The notes under the pieces are model-generated. The model was not told the origin of the DNA. It worked only from the letters and a program-made list of their open reading frames with translations, and did no database searches. From UBA4416 sp044353195 (GTDB lineage: Bacteria; Bacteroidota; Bacteroidia; B-17B0; Aurantibacillaceae), in NCBI GenBank assembly GCA_044353195.1, contig JBILCJ010000160.1:1-5419 (forward strand): a DNA stretch of 5,419 nucleotides. The letters are read 5' to 3'. Shown here in pieces: positions 1-5,419 of the stretch (the first letter of the stretch is position 1; each line of letters opens with the position of its first letter). The translations under genes were made by a program, and so were the position numbers.

Positions 1-914
1 AATTTGATGAGTTGAAAATGAGGGTCAATTAACCAATCACGTAGATTGTGTTTTTCTAATTGCTCAAAATACGTACATGTTTTTTTAGTAAGTTCTGCAA
101 CCACTTCAGGACAATGGTCTTCAGCTTTATTAATCACATCAACTAGTTGCGTTGAAAATAAAAAATCATGTTCAACATCATCAACATTCCATTTATTTTG
201 TTTGAAATAATTCGATTTCAAAATAATTTCTAAATGCCCTATAACGGTTTCACTTCGCTCGTGATTAATGTGAATGATTAATGATTTCATTTTAGCGGCT
301 AAATCAACTAGAAATGTATTCATCGTTTTTGCAGGCGCTTGCTGATAAGCCGCCATATAATCATTGATATGAATCGGTTCGCCTATATTAAAAAACACCT
401 TACTTCTAAATTGTGAAGGATTTGAATAATTAATACCGATAGGAACAACAGTCAAATCATTTATGTCAAATTCATTCATCGCACCAAAAACCATCCTCGG
501 AACCCCTTTTTTCAAAGGTCTCAAGCGTCTTTCTTGAATACAAATACCTTCAGCAAAAATGATTATTTTTTTATTTCTGGATAACAGTTTATTAACGGCT
601 TGATAGGTTTCGTTATTTTTCATTAAGCCATCCTTTCCTGCATCTTGCATCCTAAAAATAGGAATGATGCCTAAGCTTTCTAATAACCAAGTCACAATAC
701 CTTTCTTAAAAGCATCGCCACGAGCCAAATACCGAACTCTTGGAGGATACGTCATCGAAGAAAATGCAACAGGATCCATAAATGCATTGGGATGATTCAT
801 GGCCAAAATAACAGGTCCTTTAACTTGTATATTTTTTATATTTGAAATTTTATGCCTTTTGAAAAAGACCGTAATAACAAACGTTAAGTAATATTTTATG
901 ATGTGCCAAAGCAT
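1..914 (-). CDS. PlsC-like glycerol(phosphate)/lysophospholipid acyltransferase, C-terminus cut off
   Basis: Probably a membrane-associated enzyme that moves an acyl chain onto a glycerolipid acceptor, as 1-acylglycerol-3-phosphate acyltransferases do in phospholipid synthesis; the exact acceptor cannot be read from sequence. The frame is open from the ATG at 914-912 to the window edge, giving 304 codons with no stop. A hydrophobic N-terminal stretch (residues 2-18) precedes the acyltransferase blocks: NHPNAFMD at 40-47 (catalytic His41 and Asp47), the arginine-rich segment around 57-66, FAEG at 120-123 followed by a basic RRLRPLKKG segment at 129-137, and VVPIGINY at 156-163. The His-Asp spacing is H-x5-D rather than the classical H-x4-D, which I recall from Bacteroidota and yeast Sct1-like relatives. 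Residues after about 185 match no domain I recognise. An in-frame ATG at 947-945 would add 11 residues, but it abuts the U-tract of the upstream terminator, so 914 is preferred. The family is secure; the substrate is not. Confidence 0.88.
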   Translation of the reverse strand, partial: MLWHIIKYYLTFVITVFFKRHKISNIKNIQVKGPVILAMNHPNAFMDPVAFSSMTYPPRVRYLARGDAFKKGIVTWLLESLGIIPIFRMQDAGKDGLMKNNETYQAVNKLLSRNKKIIIFAEGICIQERRLRPLKKGVPRMVFGAMNEFDINDLTVVPIGINYSNPSQFRSKVFFNIGEPIHINDYMAAYQQAPAKTMNTFLVDLAAKMKSLIIHINHERSETVIGHLEIILKSNYFKQNKWNVDDVEHDFLFSTQLVDVINKAEDHCPEVVAELTKKTCTYFEQLEKHNLRDWLIDPHFQLIK

Positions 915-932
915 TTTTAAAGATAAATAAAA

Positions 933-947
933 ATGTGTGATACACAT
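933..947. promoter_or_regulatory. 15-bp perfect palindrome, possible operator
   Basis: ATGTGT-GAT-ACACAT is a perfect inverted repeat with 6-bp arms and a 3-bp centre. It lies between the upstream gene's terminator and the acyltransferase ATG at 914. Its size and position would suit a dimeric regulator or be part of the acyltransferase promoter region. In AT-rich DNA a palindrome of this size can also arise by chance. No regulator is encoded nearby, so function is inference only. Confidence 0.25.
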
Positions 948-979
948 AAAAAAAAGCTACAATGTCATTGTAGCTTTTT
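948..979 (-). terminator. Rho-independent terminator of the SPFH gene
   Basis: Positions 951-964 and 966-979 are perfect inverted copies. Allowing a realistic loop (TGTCA, 963-967), this gives a 12-bp stem whose core is GCTACAA/TTGTAGC. Read on the minus strand, the hairpin begins 21 nt after the SPFH stop codon and runs into eight consecutive T residues (complement of 948-955), the textbook intrinsic terminator layout. The plus-strand reading also ends in T5ATTTAT, so it could work in both directions, but no plus-strand gene ends here. It separates the SPFH gene from the acyltransferase although both are on the same strand. Confidence 0.85.
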
Positions 980-999
980 ATTTATAGGATGAATTAAAA

Positions 1000-2106
1000 T
1001 TATGCAATCGGAGGTGGAACAGCTTGAAACATCGCACTTAATTCAGCTTGAGTATCTGCAGCTAACCAACCTGACATACCTTGTTTCCATACTTGACTTT
1101 GTTTGGTAAACTCACCCGCTAACGCCATCGCTTGTAATTGTGATAAGGTAAATGGACCTGTTTGAGCACCATTGACAGCTACAAAATAAGTTGAAATCGG
1201 CGGCGGTGGTGGCGTGTTTTGTCCTGTAGCGCCATTAAACTGAGTATTTTGAAACGCATTTCCCATTTGTCCAGCAATTCCAAACCCAACACCAGCGCCT
1301 AATGCAGCGCCCATAATTCCCCCACCCGCTTGATTATTAGCAGCATCTTGTATGGCATTGGCTGATTGAAATTGTGTAAACGCACCCAAATTACCAACAA
1401 TGCCCATGCTACTTCTTTTATCTAACATCTCTTCCACTTCTGGAGGTAAAGACACATTTTCAATTAAAAATTTCGTTAAGTCTAAACCAATTTCATGAAA
1501 CTCTGGTTTAATTTTTTCGGTAATCGCTGCAGACACTTCAGCTGTATGGGATGCTAAATCTAACACAGGCACTTTACTTTCTGCTAATGATTCCATGCCT
1601 CTTGAAACAGCAATACTTCTTAGATATTCATTCACTTCATCCGTTGTAAATTCAGAAGCTGTACCAGCAACTTCTTTCAAAAATTTACCAGCGTCAGTTA
1701 CTTTAAACGCATACGTTCCAAATGCACGTAATCTAACAGGACCAAATTCGGCATCGCGCAACATGATCGGATTTTTACTTCCCCATTTTTGATCTCTGAA
1801 TAATTTCGTACTCACGAAAAAAACATCGGCTTTAAAAGGGCTATCAAATCCATATTTCCAACCTTTTAATGTAGCAAGAATAGGCATATTTTGAGTAGCT
1901 AATGTGTACATACCTGGTAAAAATACATCGGCAATAACACCTTCATTCATAAAAACAGCCACTTGACTCTCACGCACGGTGAGCTTTGCGTTCATCTTTA
2001 TTTCATTTTGGTATCTTGGAAATTTATAAATAATTGTATCATTTGTATTATCTGTCCAATCAATAATATCAATAAATTCATTTCTAAGTTTATCAAATAA
2101 TCCCAT
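1000..2106 (-). CDS. Soluble SPFH-domain protein with C-terminal GYF_2-type domain (YdjI / 'virion core protein'-like)
   Basis: A 368-residue stomatin/prohibitin-superfamily protein of the YdjI-like branch. The SPFH region spans roughly residues 25-232, with the recognisable stretch from VRESQVAVF (44-52) to the LPPEVEEMLDKR segment (220-231). A Gly/Ala-rich stretch follows (261-283), then a run of five prolines (299-303). The C-terminal domain (about 306-358) has the GYF_2 pattern: GPF at 317-319, then W340, M344 and W347. There is no signal peptide or N-terminal membrane hairpin, so it probably acts in the cytoplasm, perhaps at the inner membrane. In Bacillus subtilis YdjI helps bring the PspA phage-shock protein to the membrane; no PspA homologue is visible here, so that role is only an analogy. 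The start at 2106 (MGLFDKL) was chosen because this opening is typical of the family. An upstream in-frame ATG at 2190 would add 28 unrelated residues and run towards the intergenic repeat. A strong terminator follows, so it is probably monocistronic. Confidence 0.87.
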   Translation of the reverse strand: MGLFDKLRNEFIDIIDWTDNTNDTIIYKFPRYQNEIKMNAKLTVRESQVAVFMNEGVIADVFLPGMYTLATQNMPILATLKGWKYGFDSPFKADVFFVSTKLFRDQKWGSKNPIMLRDAEFGPVRLRAFGTYAFKVTDAGKFLKEVAGTASEFTTDEVNEYLRSIAVSRGMESLAESKVPVLDLASHTAEVSAAITEKIKPEFHEIGLDLTKFLIENVSLPPEVEEMLDKRSSMGIVGNLGAFTQFQSANAIQDAANNQAGGGIMGAALGAGVGFGIAGQMGNAFQNTQFNGATGQNTPPPPPISTYFVAVNGAQTGPFTLSQLQAMALAGEFTKQSQVWKQGMSGWLAADTQAELSAMFQAVPPPIA

Positions 2107-2132
2107 TGTGATGTTGTTTAAATTTGTTTGAG

Positions 2133-2140
2133 TAAATGTA
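2133..2140 (-). promoter_or_regulatory. Possible Bacteroidota -7 element for the SPFH gene
   Basis: The minus strand reads TACATTTA, one mismatch from the Bacteroidota consensus TAnnTTTG, 26 nt upstream of the ATG at 2106. I could not find a convincing -33 TTTG at the right distance. Such motifs are common by chance in AT-rich DNA, so this is a weak call. Confidence 0.2.
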
Positions 2141-2193
2141 TAAAATAATATCCAATTCCTATTGAATTTAGACTTGTTAAAATAACACAAATA

Positions 2194-2291
2194 TGGGCGC
2201 TTCCCTCCTATCGTCGGGTCAGGCTTTCCACTTCAATCTTTTATTGCGAAAAAAATCGCAACAAAAGGATTTTCGTTACAATCCTTAACGC
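2194..2291. repeat. Palindromic intergenic repeat element, flavobacterial GGGCG...TAACGC type
   Basis: This block of about 98 bp begins TGGGCGC and ends TTAACGC, and is visibly richer in GC than its AT-rich flanks. Its centre folds into an imperfect hairpin: 2235-2249 pairs with 2256-2271 (AATC/GATT, TTTT/AAAA and TTGCGA/TCGCAA, with one bulged G at 2267 and one A-C mismatch) around an A6 loop at 2250-2255. A TTTCCACTTCAATC-like segment (2225-2238) is echoed imperfectly as TTTTCGTTACAATC (2270-2283). From memory, many Flavobacteriia carry short intergenic repeats of this design, starting GGGCG, containing GTCGGGCTTTCCGCTGCAATC, a variable hairpin and AAAAGGAT, and ending CCCTAACGC. This copy looks like a somewhat degenerate member. 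No protein is encoded in it. CAAATA occurs on both sides (2188-2193 and, sharing the element's last base, 2291-2296). Whether it moves like REP/MITE sequences or acts as a regulatory structure is unknown. Confidence 0.65.
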
Positions 2292-2339
2292 AAATAAACA
2301 AAATGACTACTGCCAAAAATTATTAAATTTACAGTTGTA

Positions 2340-3566
2340 TTGAAAAAAGCAAAACACATACTTATCATTGGAGGCGGAGCCTCTGGTTTTTTTGCGGCTA
2401 TTAATGCTGCCATACATTTTCCAGAAGCCAATATCACCATTCTTGAAAAATCAACCAAACTCTTATCTAAAGTAAAAGTTTCGGGTGGTGGTCGGTGCAA
2501 TGTAACACATGCGTGCTTTGAAAATCAAGAACTGATTAAAAATTATCCTCGTGGAAAAAAAGAATTACAACAAGTATTTTCACAATTCAGCACAAGTGAT
2601 ACAGTAAACTGGTTTGCGCAACGTGGTATAAAACTAAAAACGGAGCAAGACGGTAGAATGTTTCCAGAAAGCAATAGTAGCGAAAGTATTATCCATTGCT
2701 TTTTAGAAGAAGCTAAAAAATACAACATTGATATTCATGTAAGCGAAGAAGTAGTAGAATTACAATCCAATGAATCAAACATTGCCATTACAACCAATAA
2801 ACGCAACTATGTGGCAGATGCTGTTATTTGCTGTATTGGAGGGCACCATCAACAAAACAATTATGCTTTCCTAAAAAAAATGGGACATACTATTGACGAA
2901 TTAATTCCGAGTTTATTTACACTTAACTTTCCGCAAAGTAACATCAAAGAATTAATGGGATTGAGTGTGAAACATGGAACTGTAAAAGTGAATGGAACAA
3001 AACATCAATACAGCGGTCCTATTTTAATTACACATTGGGGTTTAAGTGGTCCAGCTGTTTTAAAATTATCTGCGTTTGCAGCTGAGGATTTTTTTAAATT
3101 AAATTACCATGCTGGCATTTCTATTAATTGGGTTTCAAATACCCATGAAGAAGATATCAAAGAAGTGCTTTCGTTAGAAATGCATTCAAAAGCAATGGTT
3201 GTAAACACAGCCATGTTTGACATTCCAAAACGCTTATGGGAATTTTTAGTGTTAAAATCAGACATACCAATTAGTAAACCTTGGATTGAATTAAGTAAAA
3301 AACAACTTAATAAATTAGCACAAACGCTCTCTCATGATGTGTATAACATGCAAGGAAAAACAACATTTAAGGAAGAATTCGTAACTGCTGGAGGAATCAA
3401 CTTAAAAGAAATTAATTTTAAAACCATGGAAAGTAAAATAATCCCTCATGTATTTATCTGTGGTGAAGTATTAAACATAGATGGTATTACGGGAGGTTTC
3501 AATTTTCAAAATGCATGGAGTACAGCTTGGATTGCGTCAAAAAACGCATTGAACACATCTAGTTAA
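2340..3566 (+). CDS. HI0933/YhiN-family FAD-dependent flavoprotein (BaiN/'aminoacetone oxidase'-type annotation)
   Basis: A 408-residue, probably cytoplasmic flavoprotein of the HI0933-like family (E. coli YhiN, B. subtilis YtfP). Its length is normal and all family blocks are present. GGGASG at 11-16 is the dinucleotide-binding loop, with Glu36 placed to bind the FAD ribose. VSGGGRCNVTH lies at 47-57. THWGLSGPAVL at 231-241 and FVTAGGINLKEI at 347-358 follow. The C-terminal FAD-binding block runs from 372 to about 397 and includes CGEVLNIDG (374-382) and TGGFNFQNAW (384-393). The physiological reaction is poorly defined; database names such as aminoacetone oxidase are transferred, so none is asserted. 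The start is a TTG: an in-frame TGA lies at 2304-2306, no ATG or GTG occurs between it and 2340, and any later start would remove the Rossmann loop. It is alone on its strand and converges on the permease gene, overlapping it by 4 bp. Confidence 0.93.
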   Translation: MKKAKHILIIGGGASGFFAAINAAIHFPEANITILEKSTKLLSKVKVSGGGRCNVTHACFENQELIKNYPRGKKELQQVFSQFSTSDTVNWFAQRGIKLKTEQDGRMFPESNSSESIIHCFLEEAKKYNIDIHVSEEVVELQSNESNIAITTNKRNYVADAVICCIGGHHQQNNYAFLKKMGHTIDELIPSLFTLNFPQSNIKELMGLSVKHGTVKVNGTKHQYSGPILITHWGLSGPAVLKLSAFAAEDFFKLNYHAGISINWVSNTHEEDIKEVLSLEMHSKAMVVNTAMFDIPKRLWEFLVLKSDIPISKPWIELSKKQLNKLAQTLSHDVYNMQGKTTFKEEFVTAGGINLKEINFKTMESKIIPHVFICGEVLNIDGITGGFNFQNAWSTAWIASKNALNTSS

Positions 3567-4834
3567 CTAAACTGTATGGCCTTAATAGGCGAAATTTTAT
3601 TTAAAATAAGTGTTGGTAAAAACAACATGATCATGCATGTTACAACTGTTCCAATATTAACATAGCACACATGCCATAGTGATAAATTAATTGGAACTGA
3701 ATCCAAATAATACGTTGCTGGATTTAAAGGAATGATATTAAAAAAATATTGAATGAAGCAAAAACCAATGCCAATTATATTTCCAATGATTAACCCTTTC
3801 AATAATAATTGAATAGACACATGAAAAAAGATAGTTCTGATTGCTTGTTTTGAAGAACCAAACGCTTTTAATAATCCAATCATATTCGTTCGTTCTAATA
3901 TCAAAATAAGTAAGGCAGAAATCATATTAATGGCCGCTACTAAAACCATTAATGTAATAATCACAACGGCATTAACATCTATCATTTCTAGCCAACTAAA
4001 TATAGAACTTTGTAATTGTTTAGCTGAACTAACTGTATAATTATATCCAACCTTGTCGTTCACCTCTTCAAGAGATTGTTCAAGCAAATCAAAATTCTTT
4101 AAAAACACTTCGTAACCAGCCACTTCATGACGTTTCCAATAATTTAAGTTTTGAATTTGTTTTAAATCCACGAACACTAAATTTTTATCAATATCAGAAA
4201 ACCCTGTATTAAAAATGCCTCTCACATAAAAATCTTTGACGCGAGGTTCATAGTCAATATAAGCAGTTGAACCCAAGATTGAATCATTTATTTTTTTCTT
4301 ACTCATAAAATAAATCAACATTTTTTGATTCAGTTTTATGTTCAATTTTTTAGCTAGCGTCGTTGAAATAAAAATCTGTTTCGAAACGGTATCTTTATGC
4401 AAAGACAAAACAGTTCCTTCATTAATGTACGGTTTCAAATTACTCCAATCATAGGTATGATCGACTCCTTTTAAAACAATGCCTTCATTATCTGTTTTTG
4501 TTTTTAGAATGCCGTTTTTTGTTGCAAAAGGTTGAATTAATTTCACATTAGAAATCTGCATCAATTGTTGTAAAATTGAATCGGAAACAGTAATTGGATT
4601 TGGTTCTAATGATTGATTTTGATCGTAATCATTGATTTGAAGGTGTGAGGTAAAGGTCGTAATTTTTTTTGTGATTTGCTGTTGAAAGCCAGTTACAATG
4701 GCTAATGTAATAATCATAACGGCCACTCCAAGCGCAATACCCGCAATTCCAATTTTTATAATTGGTCTCGACATATTACCAGTTTCTTTTTCACTGTGTA
4801 AAATTCGTTTTGCTATGTAATTAGAAAAATTCAA
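3563..4834 (-). CDS. LolC/LolE-like FtsX-family ABC transporter permease
   Basis: A 423-residue inner-membrane permease with the four-helix FtsX/MacB layout: a first membrane segment at about 27-49, a large periplasmic domain at about 50-285, then three segments at about 286-312, 335-365 and 388-411. The cytoplasmic loop ERTNMIGLLKAFGSSKQAIR (314-333) matches the coupling region of LolC/LolE permeases, and the C-terminal SPIKAIQ (415-421) is also typical. LolCDE uses ATP to release outer-membrane lipoproteins from the inner membrane. Bacteroidota carry several related permeases, so the lipoprotein role is likely but not proven. No LolD-type ATPase is in the window, so the partner must be encoded elsewhere. 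The start is TTG (4834-4832): upstream there is only a stop (TAG at 4867-4865) and no ATG. The internal ATG at 4774 would drop the family's conserved IAKR segment, leaving just six residues before the first membrane helix. Confidence 0.88.
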   Translation of the reverse strand: MNFSNYIAKRILHSEKETGNMSRPIIKIGIAGIALGVAVMIITLAIVTGFQQQITKKITTFTSHLQINDYDQNQSLEPNPITVSDSILQQLMQISNVKLIQPFATKNGILKTKTDNEGIVLKGVDHTYDWSNLKPYINEGTVLSLHKDTVSKQIFISTTLAKKLNIKLNQKMLIYFMSKKKINDSILGSTAYIDYEPRVKDFYVRGIFNTGFSDIDKNLVFVDLKQIQNLNYWKRHEVAGYEVFLKNFDLLEQSLEEVNDKVGYNYTVSSAKQLQSSIFSWLEMIDVNAVVIITLMVLVAAINMISALLILILERTNMIGLLKAFGSSKQAIRTIFFHVSIQLLLKGLIIGNIIGIGFCFIQYFFNIIPLNPATYYLDSVPINLSLWHVCYVNIGTVVTCMIMLFLPTLILNKISPIKAIQFS

Positions 4835-4849
4835 ATTATAGTATATTTA
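4821..4849 (+). promoter_or_regulatory. Possible Bacteroidota-type promoter for the NamZ gene
   Basis: TATATTTA at 4842-4849 differs at one position from the -7 consensus TAnnTTTG. TTAG at 4821-4824, a weak match to the -33 TTTG, lies 17 bp upstream of it. The -7 element ends 22 nt before the ATG at 4872, which would give a short leader. It overlaps the first codons and upstream region of the divergent permease gene. Evidence is only motif similarity in AT-rich DNA. Confidence 0.28.
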
Positions 4850-4871
4850 CAACGTAAAGCTAAACTATTCT

Positions 4872-5419
4872 ATGCGATTTTATTTATTTTTCACAGTGTT
4901 TTTTTTAACCTCTTCGTGTTTTTTATCACAAGATAACAGCCAACAATATAGCTCAATTACAACTGGCGCAGACCAAACAGAATTATACCTTGCTAAATTA
5001 AAAAATAAAAAAGTGGCCATTGTTACTAATGCATCTGGAATTATTAAAAATAAACACTTAGTAGATACGTTACTAAAACGAAAAATAAAAATTGTAAAAA
5101 TATTTGGTCCTGAGCATGGTTTTAGAGGAACGGCTGATGCTGGTGAAAAAGTGAAAAGTGGTAAAGATGCCAAAACACATATTACCGTTATTTCTCTTTA
5201 TGGTTCTCACAAAAAACCAACAGCAGAAGACTTAAAAGGAATTGACATTGTTATTTACGACATACAAGACGTAGGTGTCAGGTTTTATACTTATATATCT
5301 ACAATGACTTTTGTTATGGAAGCCTGTGCAGAAAACAATAAGCCTTTACTTATTTTTGACAGACCAAATCCAAATGGATTTTATGTTGATGGGCCTGTTA
5401 TGACAGATCAATACAAATC
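4872..5419 (+). CDS. namZ: NamZ-type exo-beta-N-acetylmuramidase (DUF1343, GH171), C-terminus cut off
   Basis: This family removes N-acetylmuramic acid from the non-reducing end of peptidoglycan fragments during cell-wall turnover and recycling. The 182 visible codons are about 45% of the usual 400 or so. Residues 1-20 form a hydrophobic export signal. TSSC at 13-16 resembles a loose lipoprotein box, so the protein is either a lipoprotein or secreted to the periplasm. The mature part shows family blocks: VAIVTNASG (48-56), FGPEHGFRGTADAGE (78-92), SLYG (108-111), YDIQDVGVRFYTYISTM (129-145), MEACAE (149-154) and DRPNPNG..VDGP (163-175). Glu81 in PEHGFRG is, from memory, the likely catalytic residue. 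The gene diverges from the permease with only 37 bp between start codons. The ATG at 4872 is the only one that leaves a proper signal peptide. The family is secure; activity is inferred from characterised B. subtilis and Tannerella members. Confidence 0.92.
   Translation, partial: MRFYLFFTVFFLTSSCFLSQDNSQQYSSITTGADQTELYLAKLKNKKVAIVTNASGIIKNKHLVDTLLKRKIKIVKIFGPEHGFRGTADAGEKVKSGKDAKTHITVISLYGSHKKPTAEDLKGIDIVIYDIQDVGVRFYTYISTMTFVMEACAENNKPLLIFDRPNPNGFYVDGPVMTDQYK

Noticed and set aside
1595..1792. 65-codon open frame on the plus strand
   Set aside because: It lies wholly antisense to the well-conserved SPFH domain, has no recognisable domain and no promoter-like signal.
2107..2190. N-terminal extension of the SPFH protein from an ATG at 2190
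   Set aside because: The 28 extra residues look non-conserved, and the family typically begins MGLFDK, matching the ATG at 2106. A -7-like promoter motif also falls inside the extension.
2303..2326. ATG at 2303 as a start or small leader peptide before the flavoprotein
   Set aside because: It is out of frame with the flavoprotein and reaches a TAA after seven codons, with no regulatory pattern in the peptide.
2285..2500. 71-codon open frame on the minus strand
   Set aside because: It is antisense to the FAD-binding N-terminus of the flavoprotein and starts inside it; the translation looks like a shadow product.
2543..2728. 61-codon open frame on the minus strand
   Set aside because: It is antisense to the flavoprotein coding region with no supporting feature.
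3533..3548. TGCGT-CAAAAA-ACGCA hairpin near the end of the flavoprotein gene
   Set aside because: It has a 5-bp stem inside coding sequence, no U-tract follows, and it is likely chance.
3579..3590. GCCT-TAAT-AGGC hairpin after the flavoprotein stop, followed by T-rich sequence
   Set aside because: The stem is only 4 bp and the downstream T run is broken; too weak to call a terminator.
4880..5173. 97-codon open frame on the minus strand
   Set aside because: It is antisense to the conserved NamZ blocks, including PEHGFRG; the plus-strand frame is clearly the real gene.
1..5419. Defence island, prophage, CRISPR array, insertion sequence or tRNA gene
   Set aside because: No transposase, nuclease or phage-type protein, no regularly spaced repeats and no tRNA-like cloverleaf or TTCGA arm were seen; the genes are ordinary housekeeping or envelope families.

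Overview
The window is AT-rich DNA, most likely from a member of the Bacteroidota and probably close to Flavobacteriia. Four things support this. The intergenic regions lack clear Shine-Dalgarno sequences. There are AT-rich motifs resembling the Bacteroidota -7 element (TAnnTTTG). The protein families found are all typical of this phylum. A GGGCG...TAACGC palindromic intergenic repeat also matches one I recall from flavobacterial genomes. The assignment is by recognition only; no search was run.

There are five protein genes, two of them cut by the window edges. Left to right: a PlsC-like acyltransferase on the minus strand (1-914, C-terminus missing); a soluble SPFH-domain protein with a C-terminal GYF_2-type domain, minus strand (1000-2106), separated from the acyltransferase by a strong hairpin terminator (948-979); a divergent intergenic region (2107-2339) holding a roughly 98-bp structured repeat (2194-2291); an HI0933/YhiN-type FAD flavoprotein, plus strand (2340-3566); a LolC/LolE-like FtsX-fold ABC permease, minus strand (3563-4834), converging on the flavoprotein so that the two stop codons share one palindromic TTAA; and a divergent, truncated NamZ/DUF1343 exo-beta-N-acetylmuramidase, plus strand (4872-5419).

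Four of the five products plausibly act at or on the cell envelope: phospholipid acylation, a stomatin-like scaffold, lipoprotein release and peptidoglycan recycling. The genes do not form one operon: strands alternate, a terminator splits the only same-strand pair, and the others are divergent or convergent. The shared theme may therefore be coincidental.

Two genes, the flavoprotein and the permease, have TTG as the only start that keeps their conserved N-termini. No RNA gene, CRISPR array, insertion sequence or phage gene was recognised. No gap between genes exceeds 300 bases. I see no convincing new multi-gene system; the most interesting non-coding object is the repeat at 2194-2291.
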